The notes: generated by a model not told the origin, from the letters alone. A DNA stretch of 64,000 bases from an uncultured SAR116 cluster alpha proteobacterium (GCA_902542765.1 CACBVW010000003.1:1-64000); one strand, 5' to 3'; shown: positions 16,352-23,467, counted from the first letter of the stretch. Numbers and translations are program-made.

Positions 16352-17137
16352 ATGTTTTCAAAAAAAATGATATATGGATTCATATTAAGTTTATTCTTTA
16401 TGAATTTTTCAGCAAATGCTGCGGACTTAAATGAAATACTTAAAAATGGTGAAGTAAAGATAGCTGTTCCTGAAGCTTTTGCGCCTTTTGGATCAGTTGG
16501 CAAAACTGGAGAACATGAAGGTTATGATGTTGATGTGGCTAAGCTTATTGCAAAAGATTTAGGAGTTAAGCTAAAAATTGTACCAGTGGTTTCAAAACAA
16601 AGAATTCCTTTTCTCGAAACAGATAAGGTTGATTTAGTAATATCCACAATGGGTGCTAATCCGTCAAGAGCTAAGTCAATAAATTTTTCCAGCGCATATG
16701 CACCATTTTATTCTGGTGTTTTTGCTCCTTCCTCAATTAAAGTTTCTTCTTATGCAGATTTAGACGGCCTTACAATTGGTGTTACAGGAGGAACATTAGA
16801 AGATTTAGAATTAACTAAAATGGCTCCTAAGGGTGCTAAAATAACAAGGTTTGGGGATAACGCAGCAACATTAAGCGCTATAAAGTCAAAACAAGTTCAA
16901 GTACTTGTTGCTGGAAATACGGTTGCAGCTTCTGTAACAGAAGCTAATCCTGATTTTGATTTAGAAAGGAAGTTTATCATCAAAGATAGCCCTTGCTTTA
17001 TAGGAGTTAAAAAAGGAAACGAGGATTTATTAAGATGGGTAAATGTTTTTATTCTTCATAAGAAACTAGGTGGTGATCTTAATAAAATTTCACTTAAATG
17101 GTTAGGTCAAAATCTTCCATCTCTACCATCATTATAA
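16352..17137 (+). CDS. Amino-acid ABC transporter substrate-binding protein
   Basis: A periplasmic solute-binding protein of family 3, 261 residues from ATG 16352, which follows an AAAGGA ribosome-binding site; an in-frame TTG at 16322 would add ten residues in front of the signal peptide. The signal peptide MFSKKMIYGFILSLFFMNFSANA ends in an ANA-type cleavage site. The mature part shows GEVKIAVPEAFAPFG, GYDVDVAKLIAKDLGVKLKIV (family signature), FLETDKVDLVISTMG and DLDGLTIGVTGGTLEDL. The ligand is probably a polar amino acid. It ends the permease operon and is followed by a perfect hairpin. Confidence 0.93.
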   Translation: MFSKKMIYGFILSLFFMNFSANAADLNEILKNGEVKIAVPEAFAPFGSVGKTGEHEGYDVDVAKLIAKDLGVKLKIVPVVSKQRIPFLETDKVDLVISTMGANPSRAKSINFSSAYAPFYSGVFAPSSIKVSSYADLDGLTIGVTGGTLEDLELTKMAPKGAKITRFGDNAATLSAIKSKQVQVLVAGNTVAASVTEANPDFDLERKFIIKDSPCFIGVKKGNEDLLRWVNVFILHKKLGGDLNKISLKWLGQNLPSLPSL

Positions 17138-17153
17138 AAAAACAAATAGTATA

Positions 17154-17180
17154 TGTCTGACAAATTAAATTTGTCAGACA
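17154..17180. terminator. Perfect 13-bp inverted repeat after the ABC operon
   Basis: TGTCTGACAAATT is followed after one base by its exact reverse complement, 17 bases beyond the binding-protein stop. The position suits a transcription terminator or an mRNA-stabilising 3' hairpin. No T-run follows on either strand, so it is not a textbook intrinsic terminator. Confidence 0.5.
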
Positions 17181-17429
17181 TAAACAAAAATATAAAATTA
17201 CTTATTAACTTTAATTAAATAAAAACATCAAAAGCTAACTGCCTAGGGTGAGGTGCTAATTGCATGTTTACAGTAATCTATAGAAAATGAATTAGGGTTC
17301 ATTGATAGCTAGTTACCAGTTTTTAAATAGCCTTGCCCTGAACAAACCTTTTTATTTACAATTTTAGAACTAAATTCTCCATATAGTTGTTAATATAAAA
17401 GAAAAATTTTTTCATTTATAAACTTCCTA

Positions 17430-17470
17430 AAGGCATTAGCTCTTTATAGAGCTAATGCCTTAATACTTTT
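17430..17470 (+). terminator. Strong 14-bp stem hairpin followed by T-rich tract
   Basis: AAGGCATTAGCTCT, a four-base TTAT loop, then the exact complement, followed by AATACTTTTT. Stem quality is high and the T5 tract starts nine bases downstream. It could end an unseen small RNA starting after 17180, since the nearest upstream gene already has its own hairpin. Confidence 0.5.
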
Positions 17471-17582
17471 TAACAACAGACAAAATCATACTTATTTTTG
17501 GTACAAAGTTAGGTATACAACCTTATCTGCAACTACATAATTTTAAAAATAAAGTAAAATATCAATGAGTTATAAAATAATA

Positions 17583-17605
17583 TAGTGGGCTCGAGATGAG
17601 GTGCG
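17583..17605 (-). repeat. Possible strongly decayed tRNA-Arg 3' remnant
   Basis: The plus-strand bases around GTGGGCTCGAGATGAG resemble the acceptor/T-arm end of the tRNA-Arg gene at 30324 (GTGCGCTCGAGAGGATTCGAA), the same part preserved at 20876. Only about 20 bases can be aligned, with gaps, so this may be chance. If real, it would mark an older insertion carrying the TPR and neuA segment. Confidence 0.2.
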
Positions 17606-17673
17606 AAAAGCATGCTTTGACAAATCAAAATAGTTGCTTATAAAATTTACACTGTGACATTTACAGGAATTGA

Positions 17674-17808
17674 ATGAGACACACTATAGAACAAGCATTG
17701 CAGCAGGATATTGCAGCACACAAAGCAGGTAAGCTTCAAGATGCAGAAAGTTTATATCAGGCAATCTTGCAGTCCCAGCCAGCTAATACCAATCGTACAG
17801 GTAAATGA
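17674..17808 (+). pseudogene. Detached 5' end of the TPR gene (frame-disrupted N-terminus)
   Basis: From ATG 17674, preceded by an AGGA ribosome-binding site at good distance, the frame reads MRHTIEQALQQDIAAHKAG, then KLQDAESLYQAILQSQPAN. This is the usual first TPR of large bacterial TPR proteins ('AGrLqeAE.lYraIL...P'). It stops at TGA 17806 after 44 codons, while the long downstream ORF is in another frame and enters sensible sequence (VNEPKLAVQ) at about 17800. A frameshift, or a deletion joining two distant parts, has therefore separated the N-terminus from the rest. The encoded fragment alone is unlikely to be functional. Confidence 0.7.
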
Positions 17809-20116
17809 GCCTAAATTAGCTGTGCAAAATAGCAGCCTGTCATTGTCACAGAAGCGTAAGAAATTATCTGAAGAAAAAAAGAGGAAGAAGATAGCAAGAC
17901 AAAACTTAAATACTAACAATCCATCCCAGCAACAACTTAGTAGTCTTCTAGAGTACTATCAGAACGGACGACTTAATGATGCTGAAAAGCTAGCTATAAC
18001 TATAAGTAAAGATTTTCCTAATCATCCTTTTAGTTGGAAAGTGTTAGGTGCAGTATTACAAATAACAGGCAGAAAATCTGAAGCTGTAGATGCTAATCAA
18101 ACAGTAGTTGCATTATCTCCTCAAGACGCTGATGCCCACTTCAATCTGGGCAACACGCTTAGAGAACTAGGAAGATTAGCCGAAGCTCTAGCAAGCTATA
18201 CACAAGCAATAGCTTTGAAGCCTGACTTTGCACAAGCTCACTACAACATGGGCAACACGCTCAAAAAACTCGAAAGATTAGATGAAGCTCTAGCTAGCTA
18301 TACACAAGCGATACCGTTGAAGCCTGACTTTGCACAAGCCCACTACAATTTGGGTAACACGCTCAAAGAACTCGAAAGATTAGACGAAGCTTTAGCAAGC
18401 TATACACAAGCGATAGCGTTGAAGCCTGACTATGCCGAAGCCCACTACAACTTGGGCAACACGCTCAAAGAACTCCAAAGATTAGATGAAGCTTTAGCAA
18501 GCTATACACAAGCGATAGCGTTGATCCCTGACTTTGCCGAAGCCCACAGCAACTTGGGTGTTATGCTACAAGAACTAGACAGATTAGACGAAGCTCTAGT
18601 TAGCCATAACCAAGCTTTAGCTTTAAAACCTGATTATGCCGAAGCTCACTATAACTTGGGCGTTACGCTACAAGAACTCGAAAGATTAGATGATGCTAAA
18701 GCAAGCTATACACAAGCGATAGCGTTGAATCCTGACTATGCAGAAGCCTACTATAATTTGGGCAACACACTCAAAGAAATAAGAAGATTAGACGAAGCTC
18801 TTGCAAGCTATACACAAGCTTTAGCTTTAAATCCTTATTTTGCCGAAGCTCACAACAACTTGGGCGTAACGCTACAAGAACTCGAAAGATTAGATGATGC
18901 TACAGCAAGCTATACACAAGCGTTAGCGTTGAAGCCTGACTATGCTGAAGCTCACAGTAACTTGGGTAACACGTATAAAGAACTAGGAAGATTAGATGAT
19001 GCTTTAGCAAGCCATACACAAGCGATAGCATTGAAGCCTGACTATGCCGAAGCCCATAGTAACTTGGGCTTTACGCTTCATGACCTTGGTAAATTAGAAG
19101 AGGCAATTCAATTTTATAAAAAAGCAATTGAGTTAAGTCCAAATTTTGCTGCCGCTCATCATAACTCAACTTATACGTTTCTCTCATGTGGAATGTTAAA
19201 AAAAGGCTTAAATGAATATGAATGGCGTTGGCAGACGCCTGAGTTGAAATTGCAACAGAGAAATTTTAGATATCCCCAGTGGGATGGTAAAACAACTTTG
19301 AAAGATAAGACTATTCTTTTATGGTGCGAACAAGGTATTGGCGATACCATTAACTGGTCGTCATGTTTATCAATTGTAACTTCTCGCGCTAAGCACGTTA
19401 TCTTAGAGTGTCAGAAGAAGTTAGTTCCATTATTATCACGATCATTTCCAAATGTTGAAGTTAAAGAAGAAAATAGAAGCTTAGACGCAGATAGGGATGA
19501 CTTCGATTATCATTTACCTATGGGAAGTCTTTATAGACACTTTATAGATGAGATTATAGAGAATGATAAACCAGGTCCACATCTTGTTCCTGATCCAGAT
19601 CGTGTTAACTATTGGAGAGACCGTCTCAACTTGCTGGGGAAGGGGCCTTACATTGGAATTAGTTGGAAAAGTTCGAATATGTCCGTGAAACGTCTTCCAA
19701 ACTATTCATCTATATCTGAGTGGTCTGAAGTACTTTCGATACCTGACGTAACGTTTATAAATTTACAGTCTAAGGATTTTGCAGATGACTTATCTAAAGT
19801 TAGAGAAGAACTTGGAGTAACGGTTCATAACTTTGATGATTTAGATCAATGGAATAATATAGATGATGTAGCTGCTCTTTGCACAGCAATTGATATGGTT
19901 ATATGTAATCATGGAACAGTGCCATTAATCTCAGGAGGGGTTGGCACTGTAACTAAACTAGCTAACTGGCGTCAAAGTGCATGGAATAGTATTTTACATA
20001 ACCCAGTTGGTCCTTCGATTGATATATTTGAAAAAAATACATTAGAGCCGTGGGAAAATGTATTTAGCTTAATAAAACAAGAAATACTTATACTTAATAA
20101 AAATTGGAGTTCTTAA
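17711..20116 (+). CDS. TPR-repeat protein with C-terminal glycosyltransferase-like domain, 5' disrupted
   Basis: An 801-codon open frame, but the first ~30 residues are out-of-frame noise and the native start is at 17674 in another frame. Meaningful sequence starts at VNEPKLAVQ, followed by a basic linker (KRKKLSEEKKRKK) and about eleven 34-residue TPRs of the type DYAEAHYNLGNTLKELERLD / EALASYTQAIALKP up to residue ~485. The C-terminal 300 residues (LLWCEQGIGDTINWSSCL, GPYIGISWKSSNMS, DMVICNHGTVPLISGGVG) resemble the GT-B-like domain found behind TPRs in bacterial proteins linked to surface glycosylation. Codon use is richer in G+C than neighbouring genes, suggesting transfer. The neuA pseudogene overlaps its 3' end. 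Probably inactive or N-terminally truncated. Confidence 0.65.
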   Translation: MQHTKQVSFKMQKVYIRQSCSPSQLIPIVQVNEPKLAVQNSSLSLSQKRKKLSEEKKRKKIARQNLNTNNPSQQQLSSLLEYYQNGRLNDAEKLAITISKDFPNHPFSWKVLGAVLQITGRKSEAVDANQTVVALSPQDADAHFNLGNTLRELGRLAEALASYTQAIALKPDFAQAHYNMGNTLKKLERLDEALASYTQAIPLKPDFAQAHYNLGNTLKELERLDEALASYTQAIALKPDYAEAHYNLGNTLKELQRLDEALASYTQAIALIPDFAEAHSNLGVMLQELDRLDEALVSHNQALALKPDYAEAHYNLGVTLQELERLDDAKASYTQAIALNPDYAEAYYNLGNTLKEIRRLDEALASYTQALALNPYFAEAHNNLGVTLQELERLDDATASYTQALALKPDYAEAHSNLGNTYKELGRLDDALASHTQAIALKPDYAEAHSNLGFTLHDLGKLEEAIQFYKKAIELSPNFAAAHHNSTYTFLSCGMLKKGLNEYEWRWQTPELKLQQRNFRYPQWDGKTTLKDKTILLWCEQGIGDTINWSSCLSIVTSRAKHVILECQKKLVPLLSRSFPNVEVKEENRSLDADRDDFDYHLPMGSLYRHFIDEIIENDKPGPHLVPDPDRVNYWRDRLNLLGKGPYIGISWKSSNMSVKRLPNYSSISEWSEVLSIPDVTFINLQSKDFADDLSKVREELGVTVHNFDDLDQWNNIDDVAALCTAIDMVICNHGTVPLISGGVGTVTKLANWRQSAWNSILHNPVGPSIDIFEKNTLEPWENVFSLIKQEILILNKNWSS
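18124..19143 (+). repeat. Ten tandem 102-bp repeats coding for TPRs
   Basis: Within the TPR gene, ten consecutive 102-base units are highly similar at DNA level, for example GCAAGCTATACACAAGCGAT recurring in most units. Such homogeneity points to recent unit duplication or gene conversion; unit number is probably variable between strains. Confidence 0.8.
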
Positions 20117-20790
20117 CGAATAAAATAGCAGTAATTCATGCAAGACCTAGTAGCAAAGGTTTACCTAAAAAGAATTATAAATCTTTTAACTCTAGAACTT
20201 TAGTTGAAATTGCATGAGAAAAGTGTCTGGATGATGGTATTTTTGATGAAGTGATTATAAGCAATGATGATCTGTTTTTTGAATAACTTGCAAACTGTAA
20301 TCAAGTTTAGTTTTTAAAAAGAACGGAAAATTTAGCTAGTGATAATGCAATAAGAGACGTAGTCGTTGATTTTTTCTTTAAAGAAATTCCTTCTTGCGAT
20401 TCTATTCATTGGGTCAACAGTGTAAGTCCCCTTCAGTCTATAAAAGATACTAAAAATTGTGGCACACGTTTTAGTGATCCTATGTAGTCTGTGTGATGGC
20501 TACTAATACTTTATATCAACATTGTTGTATTGGAAATAAACCTCTTAACTTTGATCTCAATTAACCTTTTGAAAAAACACAGGACTTAGAACCCATCCAA
20601 AGATATATACAGTTGTATGGGGTTGGAAAGGAAAACTTTTGTAGATTATAGAAGTAAGGGTTTTAATGATTTGTTTCCTGGTAATTTGGCACTTGTAGAA
20701 ACAAGTGTGCTTGCGGGTATGTTAATTTAGTATGAAGAAGATTTTATACTCTGTTCGAAAATTGAAGAAGTAATTCAAATATTTGAATGA
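20104..20790 (+). pseudogene. neuA: Degenerate CMP-N-acetylneuraminate synthetase (neuA-type cytidylyltransferase)
   Basis: Conceptual translation starts with IAVIHARPSSKGLPKKNYKS, the nucleotide-binding signature of CMP-sialic acid/CMP-pseudaminic acid synthetases (normally IPARGGSKGLPxKN). It continues DGIFDEVIISNDD, LKRTENLASDNAIRDVVVDF and VNSVSPLQS. In that frame stops occur at 20215 (TGA), 20284 (TAA), 20308 (TAG) and 20485 (TAG). Homology continues in a second frame (VMATNTLYQHCCIGNKPLNF) with another stop, and in a third (TFVDYRSKGFNDLFPGNLAL, VETSVLAGMLI) with one more, ending at TGA 20788. At least six stops and two frameshifts, of mixed stop types, show an inactive gene. The reading frame would have overlapped the TPR gene end, as in a two-gene glycosylation operon. 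Confidence 0.85.
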
Positions 20791-20875
20791 TAATTGTGAA
20801 TTAAAATTTTCGTGTTGTGCAACTAAGAATTAATTGAAGGAATTTAAACACTTAACCATGGTTCACAGATATTTT

Positions 20876-20943
20876 TGGTGAGCTCGAGAAGATTCGAACT
20901 CCTGAGCCCTAGTTTCGTAGTCTAGTGCTCTATCCAGTTGACC
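20876..20943 (-). repeat. Displaced tRNA-Arg 3' fragment (island att site, left)
   Basis: Aligned by eye with the intact gene, about 60 of the first 66 bases match, including CCA, the T arm, the anticodon arm (ACG kept) and part of the D arm (GGATAGAGC). Similarity ends abruptly after 20941: the acceptor 5' strand and the start of the D arm are replaced by unrelated bases (ACCCCTTTAAAC). It cannot fold as a complete tRNA and is best read as the old attL copy. Confidence 0.8.
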
Positions 20944-20990
20944 CCTTTAAACCCATATTTTCTCACAGATTTATTATTCAATTATTATAT

Positions 20991-21035
20991 ATTTTACTGC
21001 GTAACTGTGTCAAATCTGTGTCAAAATCTGAGGGT
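20991..21035 (+). repeat. Arm-type direct repeat, copy 1
   Basis: ATTTTACTGC.....ACTGTGTCAAATCTGTGTCAA followed by CTGAGGGT. The unit CTGTGTCAA occurs twice, 11 bases apart, about one helical turn. The same element occurs at 23775 and 30231. Its position just inside the left att copy fits an integrase arm-binding site. Confidence 0.65.
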
Positions 21036-21044
21036 ATTTAATTA

Positions 21045-21425
21045 TTACTTAGGAAAAAAGAAAGCAGAACTGAATTTTATTTTCCATTTATCATCTTCTT
21101 TAATAAAAATATAAAATGAACTTATTTCTTCAAGTGGTTCATTTTTATCCTTAACTCTCAATGCCTCTTTTAAAACTAAATGTGCTTTTTCTTCATTAAT
21201 TTCTACAACATCAATACTAAGTGCAATTGTATCTTTATAACCTCTATTTTTTAATTCATCAAGGTTAGAGTGAAACTCGTTAAGTTTTTTTATTTCACCA
21301 TCGTGAAATCTATAGTTGGGAAAACTTAAATAGTTTTCAACTTCTTTTGTATCTCCTTTTATAAATGCCTTAACATAACTATCATACGCATCCAAAACCT
21401 CCTGCTTAAGAATTAACTTATTCAT
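21045..21425 (-). CDS. SnoaL/NTF2-like domain protein
   Basis: A 126-residue cytosolic protein with the NTF2-like cone fold pattern: a long N-terminal helix (LKQEVLDAYDSYVKAFIKGD), Trp-less strand region NYLSFPNYRFHDGEIKKLNE, then three antiparallel strands ending WKIKFSSAFFFP. Family members act as small enzymes or binding domains; nothing identifies a substrate. Its start overlaps the end of the GFA-like gene by eight bases, so they form a translationally coupled pair. Confidence 0.6.
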   Translation of the reverse strand: MNKLILKQEVLDAYDSYVKAFIKGDTKEVENYLSFPNYRFHDGEIKKLNEFHSNLDELKNRGYKDTIALSIDVVEINEEKAHLVLKEALRVKDKNEPLEEISSFYIFIKEDDKWKIKFSSAFFFPK

Positions 21426-22044
21426 TCTCTAATTCCTCTAGATTATCACCTCTAACTAAATCCAAAACTCTAATTTTTCCAATTTTTGTGATAAGTTCTC
21501 TTATTGTTATTCCTTCAGCAGGAATTTTTGGTGGGGTAAGATACTCAGATATTGGTTCAATGGATAAAAATCTTTTTCTTTCTTGAGGATATTTTCTTGA
21601 ATGAAAAACAGGAATAGTATCAGACTCTAAACAAGCAAATTCTCCCGGATAATCTTGTAAATTAAGGACTGCTAATGGTGGTATTTGAACGTTAAAGTTT
21701 TGCTTACAATAATCAGGTTGAATCATAAATACATTATTTTGATAGTTTACGTGGTCAACTGCAAAACAAGAATAGCAATTTTTACAATATATCCTTGTCG
21801 AACTTGCATCGCCTCTTAGTTGGGTTACAACCATATTATCAATACCAATATAACTCTTTATATCTGAACGGAAATATACAGAATAGAGTATATCTTTAGG
21901 TTTTTTGCCTCCATTTATTTCTGCCCATCGCAATGCCTGTCTACAATCTTCACATGCACACATTACTGAATATTTAGGCAAGGGATCATTTAAAAACAAT
22001 TCACATGAACCACAAGAACAAGAAATTTTATTTTTTTTATCCAT
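21418..22044 (-). CDS. GFA/CENP-V-type zinc-binding protein
   Basis: A 208-residue protein with the glutathione-dependent formaldehyde-activating (GFA)-like zinc layout: CSCGSCEL at residues 9-16, CACEDCRQALRW (about 29-40) and IYCKNCYSCFAVDH (about 89-102). These Cys sets bind two zinc ions in the mss4-like fold. The C-terminal ~90 residues, ending IGKIRVLDLVRGDN, are additional. Proteins of this type may handle small thiol adducts, but most are untested. It is first gene of a minus-strand pair with the NTF2-like gene and is preceded by copy A of the shared island element. Confidence 0.7.
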   Translation of the reverse strand: MDKKNKISCSCGSCELFLNDPLPKYSVMCACEDCRQALRWAEINGGKKPKDILYSVYFRSDIKSYIGIDNMVVTQLRGDASSTRIYCKNCYSCFAVDHVNYQNNVFMIQPDYCKQNFNVQIPPLAVLNLQDYPGEFACLESDTIPVFHSRKYPQERKRFLSIEPISEYLTPPKIPAEGITIRELITKIGKIRVLDLVRGDNLEELENE

Positions 22045-22144
22045 AATAATAGTCTAATCAAAATAGTAACTAAAGGTAAAGAGCAATTGATATTTCTCTC
22101 TGGATACAATCTTAGTTTATAGATTAAGATTTGGTTGTCAGTTT
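22045..22144 (-). promoter_or_regulatory. Shared island upstream element, copy A
   Basis: Starts at the base before the GFA-like gene's ATG and runs 100 bases upstream. It matches copy B (24390-24489) over its full length and copy C in the distal 56 bases (22089-22144). The three 56-base cores align without gaps; by eye A and B agree at 51 of 56. Read on the minus strand the core begins AAACTGACAAC and includes AATCTATA; CTGACA could be a -35-like hexamer, though a consensus -10 at 17 bases is not evident. Probably promoter/operator DNA for the operon. Confidence 0.65.
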
Positions 22145-22241
22145 AGAGAGATGTTTTAGATTTGATACTTATTACATTTATAGATTATGATTAAGTTATT
22201 AAACAAAATTGTAACTATTTCAAAATTGGTGCTGTATACAA

Positions 22242-22481
22242 ATGAACAAATTATTTTTTTATATTGCCATGACATTAAACATAATCATGTTTATCTTTTT
22301 TCTATTGATTATATCATTAGGGATAAGTGACGAACTTGCTAGTGACATGGTTGAGAAAACAAGATTATTTTTTGCATTTGGAAAACTTGATCCTTATCTA
22401 CTATCAGTATTTGGAATATTGTTACCATTTTTAAATATGTATTTTTTGTTTAAAAGTACTAGAAAATTAAAGGAAGAATAA
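22242..22481 (+). CDS. Small two-pass membrane protein
   Basis: A 79-residue protein with hydrophobic helices at about 3-25 and 51-69, an acidic loop between them and a basic end (KSTRKLKEE). It is followed eight bases later by a zinc-ribbon gene on the same strand. The arrangement recalls 12417/12716, where a small membrane gene neighbours the homologous zinc ribbon. Confidence 0.55.
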   Translation: MNKLFFYIAMTLNIIMFIFFLLIISLGISDELASDMVEKTRLFFAFGKLDPYLLSVFGILLPFLNMYFLFKSTRKLKEE

Positions 22482-22489
22482 TTTTAACG

Positions 22490-22711
22490 ATGAGTTATTT
22501 TTGTAATAAATGTGAATACCCATTCAAAACTTTATGGAGATGTAAATATGGACATCATAAAGAGTGGGTGTCTATTTGTTATAACTGTATTAGAGATATC
22601 AGAAGTGTAAGGATTAGATTTATCAGTCAGATAGAAAATATCAAAAGAATTATAAGATGTAGATTAAAACTTTCTAATTTAGAATTACCCCTATATAATA
22701 TAACTTTATAG
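22490..22711 (+). CDS. Small zinc-ribbon protein (family copy 3)
   Basis: A 73-residue protein: CNKC at residues 5-8, WRCKYG around 18, then EWVSICYNC (about 25-33). The C-terminal helix-rich half (SQIENIKRIIRCRLKLSNLE, then LPLY) matches copy 2 at 12716. It has five Cys in the zinc-ribbon set plus one in the C-terminal half (IIRCRL). It is in a plus-strand run with the membrane protein before it and the Cys-rich peptide 28 bases after it. Confidence 0.65.
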   Translation: MSYFCNKCEYPFKTLWRCKYGHHKEWVSICYNCIRDIRSVRIRFISQIENIKRIIRCRLKLSNLELPLYNITL

Positions 22712-22739
22712 TCGTAACTATTAACATGGGAGTTCTGTA

Positions 22740-22892
22740 ATGAATGAATTGTCAGATAAAATAGATACTTGTTGCAAAGATACTTGCTGTGCAGATGGTT
22801 GTTGTAGTGATGGTTGCAACACTGGTGAGTGTAGTAGTAGTTGTTGCAGTGATGGATGTTGTAGTGAGTCAGTAAACTGCTGCACTGAGTAA
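22740..22892 (+). CDS. Metallothionein-like Cys-rich peptide (50 aa, 14 Cys)
   Basis: An ORF of 50 residues that contains 14 cysteines, mostly as Cys-Cys pairs spaced by three residues (CCKDTCCADGCCSDGC, then CSSSCCSDGCC and a final CC). GGGAG lies at suitable distance before ATG 22740, and the eight-residue N-terminus MNELSDKI is ordinary. No aromatic residues are present and Asp, Ser and Gly fill the rest, as in metallothioneins; it does not match the known bacterial SmtA/MymT layouts that I recall. It could bind Zn/Cu/Cd or be a disulfide-rich peptide. No export signal is visible. The repeat-like unit CC[SA]DGC suggests internal duplication. Confidence 0.6.
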   Translation: MNELSDKIDTCCKDTCCADGCCSDGCNTGECSSSCCSDGCCSESVNCCTE

Positions 22893-22898
22893 AATAGT

Positions 22899-23078
22899 TT
22901 ATTTCTTCTTACTCTTCCAAGTGCCACCATATTGATAACTTTCTACAAATACAGTTTTGACTTCTTGCAGACATTTTCCACAGACAAACACCCAATCCTT
23001 AAGTTCTTTATATCTACATCGATAAAGGACCTCGTTCTGATATTTGCACTTAAAACAATCCTTAGTTCTGACTCTCAT
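22899..23078 (-). CDS. Small zinc-ribbon protein (family copy 4)
   Basis: An ORF of 59 residues: MRVRTKDCFKCKYQ, VLYRCRYKELKDWVFVCGKC, then YQYGGTWKSKKK. It is nearly a duplicate of copy 5 at 26516, and the last 40 bases are almost identical in DNA. It converges with the Cys-rich peptide gene, six bases apart. Likely binds one zinc through two CxxC pairs. Basic ends suggest nucleic-acid contact, which is inference only. Confidence 0.65.
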   Translation of the reverse strand: MRVRTKDCFKCKYQNEVLYRCRYKELKDWVFVCGKCLQEVKTVFVESYQYGGTWKSKKK

Positions 23079-23122
23079 GGTTCTTATATGGTGTCGTTTT
23101 AGAGTAAACCAAAAAAGATAAG

Positions 23123-23153
23123 TAAAATAAAAAGAGAGTCCGAAGACTCTCTT
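23123..23153 (-). terminator. Intrinsic terminator (minus strand)
   Basis: On the minus strand: a 9-bp stem AAGAGAGTC / GACTCTCTT closed by a TTCG tetraloop, followed by TTTTTATTTTAC. It lies upstream of the zinc-ribbon copy 4 start and would end transcripts coming from the small minus-strand genes at 23468-24389. Confidence 0.75.
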
Positions 23154-23256
23154 ATATCTTAAGGGAGGAAAATTACTTCCATAATAAATGCAATTTTAGT
23201 ACCTTTTTTATTATAAATATTTTATATTTGTTAAAATAGAGACAAGAACATTTTAA

Positions 23257-23349
23257 ATGAGAAAAGGACTTAAAACATTTTATAAAGTTGTAAGTATAGA
23301 AACTCTTTGCTGGGTTTTGTTAATTCTTGGAACTTTATATTTTTTCTAA
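23257..23349 (+). CDS. Possible 30-residue membrane peptide
   Basis: A tiny ORF with a basic start (MRKGLKTFYK) and one hydrophobic helix ending LYFF. It lies in a gap between genes; only composition supports it. Confidence 0.25.
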   Translation: MRKGLKTFYKVVSIETLCWVLLILGTLYFF

Positions 23350-23467
23350 AAATGAATCACATAAGAAAATCTAATCCAAATAAAAATCAACAACAAAAAA
23401 ATAATAAAGTAACAACCATACTTAATATACTTTTGAATTTTTTGGAGTAGGGGTAAATTTATCAATA

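Larger units (their letters stand above)
17181..17673. other. Non-coding interval before the TPR gene
   Basis: About 490 bases without a convincing ORF. It contains a strong hairpin (17430-17461), two degenerate copies of a motif around GAGGTGC...GCATG (17241-17270 and 17590-17617), and a possible decayed tRNA 3' end (17583-17605). Base composition rises in G+C toward the TPR gene. It may hold a small RNA that ends at the hairpin, or be leftover sequence from island integration. No promoter is clear. Confidence 0.4.

Noticed and set aside
18124-19143. Regular DNA repeats considered as a CRISPR or minisatellite array
   Set aside because: The 102-base period equals the 34-codon TPR unit in an open reading frame, and there are no unique spacers.
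20104-20790. Stop codons in the neuA-like frame as recoding (selenocysteine, pyrrolysine or stop read-through)
   Set aside because: All three stop types occur, together with at least two frameshifts, and standard genes around use the normal code; decay is the simpler explanation.
20876-20943. Second functional tRNA-Arg gene
   Set aside because: The acceptor 5' strand and part of the D arm are absent, so no cloverleaf can form.
22721-22930. Minus-strand ORF rich in Gln and Leu over the Cys-rich peptide
   Set aside because: It is the antisense shadow of the Cys codons (TGT/TGC read as ACA/GCA-type frames) and has no ribosome-binding site; the plus-strand frame has a good one.
23352-23450. A 32-codon plus-strand ORF
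   Set aside because: Asn/Gln/Lys-rich, AT-driven composition with no ribosome-binding site or recognisable segment.
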